Positions 1 to 8,396 of a DNA stretch of 64,000 nt are shown here, in pieces (position 1 is the first letter of the stretch; each line of letters opens with the position of its first letter). Made by a program: the position numbers and the translations under genes. The DNA comes from Psychrobacter urativorans (lineage in GTDB: Bacteria; Pseudomonadota; Gammaproteobacteria; Pseudomonadales; Moraxellaceae), in assembly GCF_001298525.1 (NCBI RefSeq), contig NZ_CP012678.1, positions 2,418,001 through 2,482,000 on the forward strand, written 5' to 3'. Below the pieces are notes generated by a model. It saw only the letters and a list, made by a program, of their open reading frames with translations, was not told the origin of the DNA and made no database searches.

Positions 1-134
1 CCTTCGATAAAGATTTCAGTGAGTTACCACAAGGCTTAACAGACTGGCGCTATGAATGGGTCACGCAAACGCTAATCCCTGTTATCGAAGCACATAAAAC
101 AGAGCTACAACAAGGTATGGGGATTAACGTTTAA
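1..134 (+). CDS. C-terminal end of an unidentified protein (5' end outside window)
   Basis: An open frame enters from the left edge (codons in phase from base 3) and stops at TAA 132-134. It gives about 43 residues ending QQGMGINV. The stretch is Trp- and Glu-rich, with a helical look (TDWRYEWVTQTLIPVIEAHK), but I do not recognise a family from this tail. Its last 11 bases overlap the end of the convergent lipase-like gene, which starts on the opposite strand. No terminator is visible between the two genes. The reading frame is the only evidence that it is a real gene. Confidence 0.55.
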   Translation, partial: FDKDFSELPQGLTDWRYEWVTQTLIPVIEAHKTELQQGMGINV

Positions 135-798
135 ATTTACCATTACTTAAAAAATAGCCTGTCTGCTCAGCAACTGTCGCATTGACCAACATACCGGTAT
201 GCGATACTGGCATCATTAAATGGTCAGCGGCAGCTTCAAGCTTCGTCTCCCTTAAATACACGGTGCCATCATGTATCAGATTTTCTGGTAGTATCGTTGT
301 ACCGAATTTTTTTAATTGATGATTATGGTAACGTAAAAATAACTGACCTAAACCGTAAGGCTGATTACCAGCAATCACGCCCATACTGATATGCTCAGGT
401 AATGGCGCGACCGTCCCATCTAGGGCATCGATATAGGATTGCCCCACGATAGGAGGAGCAAATCGCCAAATATAATCCGCAGTAACACTACCTAAATGTG
501 GTGTACCCAGCGTGACGCAACGTCCAATTTGCCATTGCGGATAATCTGCAATAAAATCTCGAATAATCAGTCCACCCAAACTATGACCCACCAAATCTAT
601 CGGCTGGTCAGGATTATGATGTGCCTCAAGCCATGCATTTAGGCGGGCGCTATTGGTCTTTATGCCGTCACGTAGACTGCGATAGCCATATTGATAAGTA
701 GCAAATCCTTGTAGTTGCAAACGTTTGGCTAACGGGCGCATGATAAATGGGGCGTGATGGAGACCATGAATCAGAATAACTTGGTTTTTTTGTGACAT
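124..798 (-). CDS. Small alpha/beta hydrolase, lipase / PGAP1-like
   Basis: A 224-residue alpha/beta hydrolase. An early strand followed by HGLHH (the oxyanion region, about residues 8-15) leads to the nucleophile elbow GHSLGG with Ser73. LGTPHLGS near residue 100 is typical of triacylglycerol lipase and PGAP1-like esterases. Asp177 (HDGTV) and His200 (VSHTGM) are the likely remaining triad members. There is no signal peptide, so it is probably cytoplasmic and acts on an unknown ester or lipid. The frame could begin 21 bases further upstream at another ATG; neither start has a clear Shine-Dalgarno site, and I prefer MSQKNQ because the family fold begins right after it. The substrate cannot be read from the sequence. 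Confidence 0.8.
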   Translation of the reverse strand: MSQKNQVILIHGLHHAPFIMRPLAKRLQLQGFATYQYGYRSLRDGIKTNSARLNAWLEAHHNPDQPIDLVGHSLGGLIIRDFIADYPQWQIGRCVTLGTPHLGSVTADYIWRFAPPIVGQSYIDALDGTVAPLPEHISMGVIAGNQPYGLGQLFLRYHNHQLKKFGTTILPENLIHDGTVYLRETKLEAAADHLMMPVSHTGMLVNATVAEQTGYFLSNGKFKR

Positions 799-860
799 AT
801 TAATATCCATAATTATCATTTATTTTATTATAACGTGAATTATTAGCGTTAATAAGAGAT

Positions 861-897
861 AAAAAAACCTCCAAGTCAGCTGCTGACTTGGAGGTTT
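861..897 (-). terminator. Rho-independent terminator after gcvP
   Basis: A perfect inverted repeat (868-880 against 882-894, extended by A/T pairs) forms a stem of at least 13 bp. On the minus strand it is followed by seven T residues (867-861). It sits about 35 bases beyond the gcvP stop codon and should end the glycine cleavage transcript before the lipase-like gene. Confidence 0.85.
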
Positions 898-932
898 ATC
901 GTATGCGTAATTTAAAACTACTTGCTTACAGA

Positions 933-3830
933 TTACATGTAGTTTTCGATACTTGGGCAAGAGCACATCAAGTTTTTATCGCCATACACATCATCAACGC
1001 GAGCCACACTTGGCCAGAACTTATTGTTGCGAATGTATGCTAATGGGAATGCGGCTTCATCACGGCTGTATGGATAATCCCACTCACCATTAGTGATCAT
1101 CGCAGCAGTATGCGGTGCATTTACTAATGGGTTGTTCTCTAGCGACCAGCCATCTGTACCAGCTTTTGCTTTTAAGGCTTCAGCTTTGATAGATTTAAGC
1201 GCATCGATAAAGCGGTCAATCTCTTCTTTAGATTCAGACTCTGTCGGCTCAATCATTAAGGTGCCCGCTACTGGGAAGCTCATAGTTGGTGCATGGAAAC
1301 CATAATCCATTAAGCGTTTGGCAATATCAGTTTCAGTAATGCCAGTTTCTTCTTTTAGCGGACGAATATCGATGATACATTCGTGCGCCACATGACCTTC
1401 TTTACCTGCATACAGAACAGGATAGTCATCTTTAAGTTTCGCGGCAACATAGTTGGCATTCAATAGCGCAAGATTGGTTGACTGTAGCAGACCATCACGA
1501 CCCATCATGGCGATATACATCCATGAAATAGGTAAGATGCTGGCAGAACCATAAGGTGCTGCTGATACCGCTGAGCAATCTTTTTGGGCGTTATGTACTG
1601 GGAACAATTTATGGTTAGCCATAAACGGTGCCAAATGTGCCTGCATACCGATAGGACCCATACCTGGACCACCGCCGCCATGAGGAATACAGAAGGTTTT
1701 ATGCAAGTTCATGTGCAATACATCAGCACCCACGTCAGCGGGTTGCATGATCGCAACCTGTGCGTTCATGTTCGCGCCATCCATATACACCTGACCGCCG
1801 TGCTTATGAATAAGGTCACAGATATCGCGAATACCTTCTTCAAACACACCATGCGTTGATGGGTACGTAATCATCAAGGCACCAAGATTGTCGCTATGTT
1901 CTTCACATTTAGCGGTCAAATCAGCGATATCAACGTTACCATTATCATCGGTTTTTACGACAACGACTTTCATGCCCATCATCATAGCGGTTGCTGGGTT
2001 AGTACCATGCGCAGACTGCGGAATTAAGCAGATATCGCGATTCATCTCACCTAGTGATTCATGGTAACGACGAATAGCAAGGATACCGGCATATTCACCA
2101 GAAGCACCAGAGTTTGGTTGCATAGAAACGTCATCAAAACCAGTGATGGCTTTTAGTTGTTCTTGTAAGCCGTCAATCATTTCGATATAACCAGAGACTT
2201 GGTCAACCGGAGCAAAAGGATGCACGTTGGCAAACTCAGGCCAAGTAATTGGTAGCATTTCACTGGTCGCATTTAGTTTCATGGTACAGCTACCCAATGC
2301 AATCATACTACGGTTCATCGCCAAATCTTTATCTTCAAGCGATTTCAAATAACGTAGCATTTCATGTTCGGTATGATGCGAATTAAATACTGGATGGCTT
2401 AAAATAGCATCGGTACGTAAATGTTCCGCATCAAGTGAAACGGTAGCGGCTTCTGGTAGGTCATATGCTTTATTAACAAATAACTGAGTGAGGACGTTAA
2501 AGTCGTTTTCATCACTGGTTTCACTGAAGGCAACGCCTAACTTAGTGTCGCCCAAACGCCATAAGTTATAACCAACATTATCTGCGTTTTCAAAGATTTG
2601 CGTCGCAAGTTTCTCTGAACCACAATCAACCACTACCGTATCAAAGAACTGGTCATGAACGACGTTTAAGTTATTATCACCCGCATTTCTGATGACGTCA
2701 GCGAAAGCCGAAGCAAAGGCATGGATAAGGGTCGCAATGCGTTTTACGCCGGTTGGACCATGATAAACGGCATACATACCGGCAAGATTAGCGAGCAATA
2801 CTTGCGAAGTACAAATGTTAGAGTTGGCTTTTTCACGGCGAATATGTTGCTCACGAGTTTGCAATGCCATACGTAGCGCGGTGTTGCCTTGTGAATCTTT
2901 TGAAACACCGATAATACGACCAGGCGCTGAACGCTTCGCTTTATCAGAGAAAGCAAAATAGGCGGCATGTGGACCACCAAAGCCCATCGGAATACCAAAG
3001 CGCTGCGTGCTGCCAAGTGCAACGTCTGCACCCATATCAGCAGGTGATTTTAGCAACACCAAACTCATGATATCGCTGACAACTGAGGTGTAAGTTTTCT
3101 TTTCTTTTACAGCGCTGATAACGTCCGTTAAATCTTTAACATCGCCTTCAGAGCCGACATATTGGAATAAAGCCCCAAAGTAGTCGCCAGATTTAGCCAA
3201 CTCAAAATCACCAACAATAACGTCCCAACCAAAATATTTGGCACGAGTACGGATAACGTCTAGTGTTTGTGGATAAACGCGCTCATCAACGAAGAATTGA
3301 TTAGATTTGCTTTTGCTCATGCGCTTTGACATTGCCATTGCTTCAGCAGCAGCAGTCGCTTCATCTAGTAATGACGCGCCAGCAAGTTCAAGACCGGTTA
3401 AGTCAATACAAACTTGTTGGAAGTTTAACAAGGCTTCTAGACGACCTTGAGCGATTTCAGCTTGGTAAGGCGTATAAGCGGTGTACCAGCCTGGATTTTC
3501 AAGGACGTTGCGCTGAATAACCGCAGGCATACGTACTGGAGAGTAGCCTTGACCGATATAGCTTTTATTCACCGTGATGTTGTCTGCCATCGCACGCAAC
3601 TTAGCAAGTGCACCGTGCTCACTCATCGCTAAAGGTAGATCAATCTCTTTTTGTAGACGAACCGTATCAGGCACGGTCGCATTGATAAAGCTTGCCATAT
3701 CATCATAGCCAATCTCTTTTAGCATAACGGCTTGCTTATCATCGTCAGAACCTAGATGACGATAAACGAATTCTGATTCGTTAAATAAACCTTTGAACGT
3801 ATCAAAAGTCGGATTTTGAGAAATAGACAT
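933..3830 (-). CDS. gcvP: Glycine dehydrogenase (decarboxylating), P-protein
   Basis: The P-protein of the glycine cleavage system decarboxylates glycine with pyridoxal phosphate and passes the aminomethyl group to lipoyl-GcvH. The 965-residue protein has the fused two-half form (N-half with YTPYQAEIAQGRLEALLNFQ, C-half with the PLP site). The Schiff-base lysine is Lys711 in NLHKTFCIPHGGGGPG. Its length matches the roughly 960-residue proteobacterial homodimeric type. The frame extends 11 codons upstream, but MSISQNP at 3830 has AAGGA about 6 bases before it and is the better start. It is the last gene of the gcvT-gcvH-nitroreductase-gcvP cluster and is followed by a strong terminator. Control is presumably by the glycine riboswitch upstream of gcvT, unless the gaps inside the cluster hold promoters. 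Confidence 0.97.
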   Translation of the reverse strand: MSISQNPTFDTFKGLFNESEFVYRHLGSDDDKQAVMLKEIGYDDMASFINATVPDTVRLQKEIDLPLAMSEHGALAKLRAMADNITVNKSYIGQGYSPVRMPAVIQRNVLENPGWYTAYTPYQAEIAQGRLEALLNFQQVCIDLTGLELAGASLLDEATAAAEAMAMSKRMSKSKSNQFFVDERVYPQTLDVIRTRAKYFGWDVIVGDFELAKSGDYFGALFQYVGSEGDVKDLTDVISAVKEKKTYTSVVSDIMSLVLLKSPADMGADVALGSTQRFGIPMGFGGPHAAYFAFSDKAKRSAPGRIIGVSKDSQGNTALRMALQTREQHIRREKANSNICTSQVLLANLAGMYAVYHGPTGVKRIATLIHAFASAFADVIRNAGDNNLNVVHDQFFDTVVVDCGSEKLATQIFENADNVGYNLWRLGDTKLGVAFSETSDENDFNVLTQLFVNKAYDLPEAATVSLDAEHLRTDAILSHPVFNSHHTEHEMLRYLKSLEDKDLAMNRSMIALGSCTMKLNATSEMLPITWPEFANVHPFAPVDQVSGYIEMIDGLQEQLKAITGFDDVSMQPNSGASGEYAGILAIRRYHESLGEMNRDICLIPQSAHGTNPATAMMMGMKVVVVKTDDNGNVDIADLTAKCEEHSDNLGALMITYPSTHGVFEEGIRDICDLIHKHGGQVYMDGANMNAQVAIMQPADVGADVLHMNLHKTFCIPHGGGGPGMGPIGMQAHLAPFMANHKLFPVHNAQKDCSAVSAAPYGSASILPISWMYIAMMGRDGLLQSTNLALLNANYVAAKLKDDYPVLYAGKEGHVAHECIIDIRPLKEETGITETDIAKRLMDYGFHAPTMSFPVAGTLMIEPTESESKEEIDRFIDALKSIKAEALKAKAGTDGWSLENNPLVNAPHTAAMITNGEWDYPYSRDEAAFPLAYIRNNKFWPSVARVDDVYGDKNLMCSCPSIENYM

Positions 3831-3979
3831 AATAATCCTTGGTAGAGTTTGTAATACAGACAATAGATAAGGGAAAAATGCATCCTATGATAGCGAGTAA
3901 AACTATCAGATAAAAACCCAGCAGATAAAAAGTAGATTAATTTACGATCTGCAATCGCTGGTTACTTATTTGGTTATTT

Positions 3980-4008
3980 AAGTCAGTTACTTATTAAGTA
4001 ACTGACTT
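3980..4008 (-). terminator. Hairpin after the nitroreductase gene (weak or non-classical terminator)
   Basis: A perfect 13-bp inverted repeat (3980-3992 and 3996-4008) with a 3-base loop lies 10 bases past the nitroreductase stop codon. Neither side carries a real U-tract, so it may be an attenuator or an mRNA 3'-end stabiliser between the nitroreductase and gcvP rather than a full terminator. Confidence 0.4.
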
Positions 4009-4018
4009 AGTTATTTAT

Positions 4019-4915
4019 TTATACATGATGCACAAGTTGTGTTTGGTCAAAACGAAACTGCGATTCATAAATGCCATTATCAGCACGCTCACCAGCACCA
4101 ATCATCATGACAATATGATGGTTGCCACCTAAGCCTAATAATTGCTTCATCGCCGGCTCATCAAAGCCACCCATAGGACAACTATCGAACCCATGGGCAC
4201 GTAATGCCAGCATCAAATTCTCAGCGGCTAGTGCCGTATTGTTTGTTGCCCAATTTTTCACATCATCAAACGTATAGTATGGTGATTTGATAGGTCCTTT
4301 AACCTGCCTAATGGCTTGAGTCGCACCCCATTTCGCTACTGATATCACATTCATGGGACCGCGAATAAAGTCCATGGCAACGATTTGGGCATAGTAGTTC
4401 TTGACTTTTTTGGGTACAGGCTTATCAGGATATTCACGCAAAATTTGCTGGGCGTGCTCATGCCAGATATCAGTACGCGCTACTACAGCAATCAATCGCG
4501 AGGCTGTTTTTGCCGCATTTTGGTTCATACAGTTTTTAACGGCACGCTTGCGTTTATCCGCGCTGTCAATCACATAAAATTCCCAAGGCTGCAAATTACT
4601 TGAGTTGGGTGCTAGCATGGCTAAGCGTAAACAATCAGTCAGCACGTCATCAGGGATGGGCGTATCAGTAAAGCGCCGTACTGAACGACGGGATTCCAGC
4701 ACTTGGCGAAATGCTTGCAATTGTGGGGTATATTCGGGGGTTGCTAGGTTATCTACGGTTTCATTACCCATCACGGTCTCTTTACTTGAGATATCGCTAT
4801 TTTCTTGGGAATGAGCATGAGCATGAGCATGAGCAAGGTCATTATCATTAGCCGCCTGCGAGGTATAATTTCTGTTCGCATCGCCATGATTGGTATGAGT
4901 ATCAGCGGATTTCAT
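4019..4915 (-). CDS. Nitroreductase-family FMN oxidoreductase with a His/Ala-rich N-terminal tail
   Basis: A 298-residue nitroreductase-family protein. FMN-binding signatures are visible: ESRRSVRRF (phosphate-binding Arg/Ser), LAPNSSNLQPW, and MMIGAGE near the C-terminus. The catalytic domain starts near residue 70. Residues 1-60 are a hydrophilic tail containing an alternating His-Ala run (HAHAHAHS) encoded by a hexanucleotide tandem repeat at 4811-4834. GGAG lies 8 bases before the first ATG and supports the long form, although a later ATG (4771) would remove the tail. The gene sits between gcvH and gcvP on the same strand, an unusual insertion into the glycine cleavage cluster. The true substrate is unknown; members reduce nitroaromatics, quinones or enones with NAD(P)H. 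Confidence 0.85.
   Translation of the reverse strand: MKSADTHTNHGDANRNYTSQAANDNDLAHAHAHAHSQENSDISSKETVMGNETVDNLATPEYTPQLQAFRQVLESRRSVRRFTDTPIPDDVLTDCLRLAMLAPNSSNLQPWEFYVIDSADKRKRAVKNCMNQNAAKTASRLIAVVARTDIWHEHAQQILREYPDKPVPKKVKNYYAQIVAMDFIRGPMNVISVAKWGATQAIRQVKGPIKSPYYTFDDVKNWATNNTALAAENLMLALRAHGFDSCPMGGFDEPAMKQLLGLGGNHHIVMMIGAGERADNGIYESQFRFDQTQLVHHV
4811..4834. repeat. Hexanucleotide tandem repeat (GAGCAT unit) inside the nitroreductase gene
   Basis: Three perfect GAGCAT units plus a partial fourth lie in frame. On the coding strand they give alternating Ala and His codons. Because the unit is six bases long, slippage would change the protein by two residues at a time without a frameshift. 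Confidence 0.85.
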
Positions 4916-5176
4916 ACGTGACTCCAGAATCAGACCATAAAATGATGGCTATCAAATAGATAACAGCAGTGAATTGTGAATAGGGCATCGCAGTATTACT
5001 GGGATAATATTCCAAATAAAACGAAGCAAAAGTCATCAAGTCAATTTTATAACTTGGTTATCTTTTGACGTTATAGGGAATATCCATTGCCTATTATTAA
5101 TAATTTAGCGTGTTCACTATAAAGCGGGAGCAGATACCAACTGAACGCTGATATCTGCCGTATCACATATTTTTGA

Positions 5177-5208
5177 TATTAACGGATGATAAAATATCAC
5201 CGTTAATA
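5177..5208 (-). terminator. Hairpin downstream of gcvH in the 311-bp gcvH/nitroreductase gap
   Basis: A 9-bp outer stem (5177-5185 with 5200-5208) continues, after one bulged A, into a 5-bp inner stem (5087-style TGATA/TATCA arms at 5187-5191 and 5195-5199) with an AAA loop. It starts about 19 bases past the gcvH stop codon. There is no strong U-tract, so it could partly terminate transcription or protect the gcvTH message. The rest of the 4916-5226 gap holds no recognisable gene. Confidence 0.45.
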
Positions 5209-5226
5209 TACAGGCTATCTTAAAAC

Positions 5227-5607
5227 TTATAGCTCGTTTTCGTACTCTTCAGCACTCAATAGACCTTCATAGTCTTCAAGGTTAGCGGCTTTCATTTTGT
5301 ATAACCAGCCTTCGCCATATGGGTCTGAGTTGATGACTTCAGGATTGTCTTCAAGATTTTCATTGATAGCAATAACATCACCTGAGATAGGCGCATAAAC
5401 GTCAGATGCCGCTTTTACAGACTCAACAACAGCGATTTCTTCGTCAACAGTAATGTTAGCGCCAACTTCTGGTAACTCAACATAGACCACGTCGCCAAGT
5501 AAGTCTTGGGCGTGTTCAGTAATACCTACAGTAATAGTACCGTCGTCTTCAAGACGTAACCACTCGTGACTGGCGACGTATTTTAATTCTGCTGGGATAT
5601 TGCTCAT
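5227..5607 (-). CDS. gcvH: Glycine cleavage system H protein (lipoyl carrier)
   Basis: A 126-residue H protein. It carries the lipoyl arm that shuttles the aminomethyl group from GcvP to GcvT. The lipoylation lysine is Lys65 in [15 protein letters not shown], and the N-terminus ([15 protein letters not shown]) and C-terminal GEGWLYKMK are standard. The length is normal for the family. An AAGGAA element precedes the ATG. It is separated from gcvT by 131 bases that contain an 11-bp inverted repeat, and is followed by the nitroreductase gene. Confidence 0.97.
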   Translation of the reverse strand: MSNIPAELKYVASHEWLRLEDDGTITVGITEHAQDLLGDVVYVELPEVGANITVDEEIAVVESVKAASDVYAPISGDVIAINENLEDNPEVINSDPYGEGWLYKMKAANLEDYEGLLSAEEYENEL

Positions 5608-5667
5608 GAGAAATTCCTTTGAGGAGGGTTAAAAATAAAAGTTACAACACCTAAAAACGAACTATAG

Positions 5668-5703
5668 ATTGTTGGTTAGTCAAATGGTTAATTAACCAAC
5701 AAT
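5668..5703 (-). other. Inverted repeat between gcvT and gcvH
   Basis: An 11-bp perfect inverted repeat (5668-5678 and 5693-5703) with a 14-base spacer lies 36 bases past the gcvT stop codon. It has no U-tract. It may set the relative amounts of gcvT and gcvH mRNA by processing or partial termination; this role is inference only. Confidence 0.45.
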
Positions 5704-5738
5704 CAAATACTATTTGTTAAACGTAGTCAAGATGAGAA

Positions 5739-6914
5739 TTAAGCAAATTGCTGTTTGCCGTTACGAACAAAAGGTAGCTTAAGCACACGAACATCAACAA
5801 ATTTACCTTTACCGCGCAAATCAATCTGTACGTTATCGTCTTCAGATAAGCTATCAGGAACGCGAGCGATAGCGATAGAGTTTTTCAGGCTAGGAGAGAA
5901 GGTGCCGCTGGTAATAACGCCAGTTTGCTCGTTGTCAGTACCTTGGTTAATCGTTACTTGCATACCTTCACGTAACACGCCGCGGCTGGTGAGCAATAAG
6001 CCCACTTGTTTCATAGCTGTGTTATTGTCTTTTGCTTGTTTGCGATTATTCACCAGTGCTTCACGACCAATAAAGTCACGTTCATCTTTTAGAGCCAGTG
6101 TCCACGCCATATTACAGTCGTAAGGACTGATGGTTTCGTCCATATCGTGACCGTATAAATTCATACCGGCTTCCATACGTAGGGTATCACGAGCACCTAG
6201 ACCAGCAGGTTTAATACCGTTTTCTTTGAGCAATGCAAAGAAAACAGCAGCAGCATCGGCAGGCATAATGACTTCAACGCCATCTTCACCCGTGTAACCA
6301 GTACGAGCGACAAACCAATTTGGCGCTTCGATGTCCGTCAAATCAGCGCCAACAAATGGGGTGATTTTCTCTAAAGTTTCCGCCCAGCTTGGTTTGGCTT
6401 GAATCAGTTTTTCAACTGCTTTAGGGCCTTGTACGGCAAGCATTGCCAAATCATTACGTTCAGTGAGCGTCACATCAAAATCTTTAGCTACTTTTTCGAA
6501 CTGCGCCATGTCTTTATCACGGGTTGCCGCGTTAGAGACGATACGATATTCGGTTTCATCCGCATTTGATAAATAGACGATTAAATCATCGATAATACCG
6601 CCTTGCTCATTCAGCATAGGAGAGTATAGAGCTTTACCGACCATTTTTAGCTTGTTGACATCATTGGCTAATAGCTTTTGTAACCATGCTTTGCTTTGTG
6701 CGCCTTTAACATCAACAATGACCATGTGTGAGACGTCAAACATACCAGCGTCGGTACGTACGGCTTCATGTTCGTCAATTTGTGAGCCATAATGAATAGG
6801 CAGTTCCCAACCAGAAAAATCGACCAGTTTGCCTTCACTGTCAACGTGAGACTGATAAAGAGGAGTGCGCTGCGGGGCTTGATTGTCTGTGGTTGGAGCT
6901 TGGATATCGGTCAT
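5739..6914 (-). CDS. gcvT: Aminomethyltransferase, glycine cleavage T protein
   Basis: A 391-residue T protein. It transfers the methylene carbon from the H-protein arm to tetrahydrofolate and releases ammonia. The N-terminal [20 protein letters not shown] and AGMFDVSHM segments, [10 protein letters not shown] in the middle, and [19 protein letters not shown] are family signatures; the folate-site Asp lies in the FDVSHM block. AAGGA precedes the start. It is the first gene of the cluster. The leader upstream (175 bases plus two riboswitch aptamers) implies control by glycine. The normal length and intact motifs give no sign of decay. Confidence 0.97.
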   Translation of the reverse strand: MTDIQAPTTDNQAPQRTPLYQSHVDSEGKLVDFSGWELPIHYGSQIDEHEAVRTDAGMFDVSHMVIVDVKGAQSKAWLQKLLANDVNKLKMVGKALYSPMLNEQGGIIDDLIVYLSNADETEYRIVSNAATRDKDMAQFEKVAKDFDVTLTERNDLAMLAVQGPKAVEKLIQAKPSWAETLEKITPFVGADLTDIEAPNWFVARTGYTGEDGVEVIMPADAAAVFFALLKENGIKPAGLGARDTLRMEAGMNLYGHDMDETISPYDCNMAWTLALKDERDFIGREALVNNRKQAKDNNTAMKQVGLLLTSRGVLREGMQVTINQGTDNEQTGVITSGTFSPSLKNSIAIARVPDSLSEDDNVQIDLRGKGKFVDVRVLKLPFVRNGKQQFA

Positions 6915-7030
6915 AACAAATCCTTAAGTGTACGCCGTAAGTGCTTACATCAAACTAGTGTTTAAATGAAGTAAGTACTCATAGCGTGAAGAGCAAAATT
7001 GCACCGTGCAAAAATTGCGATAAAGGGTAA

Positions 7031-7077
7031 CACAAAAACATAAAGCCGTATGCTAAACGGACGCCATACGTCTGTTT
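7031..7077 (-). promoter_or_regulatory. Candidate expression platform of the glycine riboswitch (alternative hairpins)
   Basis: Between the second aptamer and gcvT, two overlapping stems can form on the transcript. One pairs 69-77 with 55-63 of the 7000s (9 bp, one A-C mismatch). The other pairs CGUAUG (7070-7065) with CAUACG (7052-7047) and is followed by a U-rich run. They share bases and exclude each other, as in a terminator/antiterminator switch. The pairing is seen in the sequence; the switching role is inferred. Confidence 0.4.
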
Positions 7078-7090
7078 AAGCAAAAGCCCT

Positions 7091-7257
7091 ATCTGTCCTG
7101 TGACCTGAGATTTTCAATGCCTGCCAACCTTTATTTAGCACAGTTATCAAAGATAACTACATTTATTCGCTAAAAATACTTTCGCTAAAGGTATTTGGCA
7201 GTACATTTTCTCCCCTTCGGTGGATAAGACATCGTCTGTCCTTATCGCTCTCCAGAT
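7091..7257 (-). ncRNA. Glycine riboswitch, second aptamer (gcvT-proximal)
   Basis: On the minus strand the P1 stem AUCUG/CAGAU closes a glycine aptamer. It contains the conserved GGAGAGCG, CCACCGAAGGGG and CUCAGGUCACAGGACAG blocks in the right order. The arm between the GAAGG block and CUCAGG is much longer than in the first aptamer. It is framed by CUGCCA/UGGCAG and contains a further small hairpin (AGUUAUC/GAUAACU). Glycine binding would favour expression of the downstream cleavage genes, as in other tandem glycine riboswitches. Confidence 0.93.
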
Positions 7258-7319
7258 TTGTTATGCCGTTATGTTTATGTTTATGTTTGCAAAAAGCAAA
7301 TAAACAAAGGTGGCATGTG
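7258..7319 (-). other. Linker between the two glycine aptamers
   Basis: About 60 bases, long for a tandem glycine riboswitch. It is A/T-rich and contains three ATGTTT units in a row. On the transcript it can fold into a hairpin around a UUUUU loop (UUUGC/GCAAA). It holds no gene. Confidence 0.5.
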
Positions 7320-7441
7320 TTTTTCAGTCCTTTTACCTGAGCGATTGGCAGGGTGGATGCGCCTTCGGTGGTATTGTGGCAACAAATAGTGACGAGGCTT
7401 AATAAGCGCTGCGCCGTGCCGCAAAACTCTCTCCTGAAAAA
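7320..7441 (-). ncRNA. Glycine riboswitch, first aptamer
   Basis: A perfect 8-bp P1 stem (UUUUUCAG/CUGAAAAA, 7441-7434 with 7327-7320) closes a second glycine aptamer. It carries the GGAGAG, CCACCGAAGG and CUCAGGUAAAAGGACUG signatures. It lies directly behind a good promoter and ahead of the gcvT-proximal aptamer, giving the classic tandem arrangement. Confidence 0.93.
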
Positions 7442-7448
7442 CGCTTTT

Positions 7449-7477
7449 ATTATGAAACGTTCACGCCAGTTTTACAA
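7449..7477 (-). promoter_or_regulatory. Sigma-70-type promoter of the gcvT leader
   Basis: On the minus strand TTGTAA (7477-7472) and CATAAT (7454-7449) are separated by exactly 17 bases. Transcription would start a few bases later, immediately before the first aptamer. Position and spacing both fit the riboswitch-controlled gcv transcript. Confidence 0.65.
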
Positions 7478-7830
7478 GTCATCAAATGAATTAAAATGAA
7501 TTAAAGTTAGTTAAAATGATTCAAAACAGATTAATTTGATAAAAATTAGTCGTGTTACTATGATGCTTTCCCATAAACCTTATAAATTAAGCATTCGAAT
7601 AAGAGTTTTTATCTAAAACATATACTGTCGATTAATTTTGATAAAGATATCAATGAATATAATGGTGCTAATACGTAAAGCCACTACTGATAATCAGGTG
7701 AATTATGCTACGCTAGTTGATAATAAGCGTCTTATGCGGCGCAGTGATGGGGCGGATCAGTAGTATTGCTAGCGTGTGGTATTGTTTTCTAACTATTATC
7801 TTTAATTTTAGCTTTTGATAGGTCATATTT

Positions 7831-8151
7831 ATGCATTGTGATATTTATAAATTCCCTAAACACGACGATATGTATGTCTATATTGCCCGTCCTGATTATC
7901 CTAATGACACTGACGATATTAAGGACTGGCTTGGCGTATTGCCAAAAGATTTTCGGGCGGGTTTGGGCATCAGTAAATTTGTGATGCATTTAGACTTAGA
8001 AACGACGCCAACCCTTGCTCGTGTTGATAAACAAGAAGTAGTGGCGAAGTTAATATCACAAGGTTATTTTGTACAAATGCCACCGCAAGATGTGCTGCGT
8101 CGGCAGGCAGAATTACGTGCTCTAGATGCTCAAGATAGTAAATATCATTAA
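7831..8151 (+). CDS. YcgL domain protein
   Basis: A 106-residue protein matching the YcgL family: MHCDIYKFPKHDDMYVYI at the N-terminus, a PKDFRAGLG centre, and GYFVQMPPQDVLRR at the C-terminus. These correspond to the CxIYRSSKxxxxYLYV and GYYLQLPPPPEDLL blocks known from E. coli YcgL. The family is widespread in gammaproteobacteria, and its molecular role is poorly defined. AGG stands 9-10 bases ahead of the ATG. It runs away from the gcv riboswitch, so the roughly 350 bases between them (7478-7830) must hold its promoter; this stretch is A/T-rich with degenerate AATTAAAATG-like repeats near 7490-7535 and no other gene. Confidence 0.88.
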   Translation: MHCDIYKFPKHDDMYVYIARPDYPNDTDDIKDWLGVLPKDFRAGLGISKFVMHLDLETTPTLARVDKQEVVAKLISQGYFVQMPPQDVLRRQAELRALDAQDSKYH

Positions 8152-8396
8152 TACGGTTGCTCAAATTAATACCATGAGCAGGTAAAAAAAGAGCGACTGA
8201 AAAAGCTGTAATATGCATTTTGGTATAAAGTCGTGATAAACTATCGACCTATTCGGCGTGCACGTTAATTTCTTTCTAACGCTTTATTTGTATATTAATC
8301 ATTAATATCAATACTAATATTCATAAATGAAAGCGCAATAGACTACTGAAATATTAACTTGGCGCATGACTTATAAACGCAGGTATCTAAACACGC

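Noticed and set aside
2744..3031. Many long open frames antisense to gcvP, gyrA, lpxD, tgt and other genes
   Set aside because: They are mirror frames of strongly conserved genes, without own start signals or family features.
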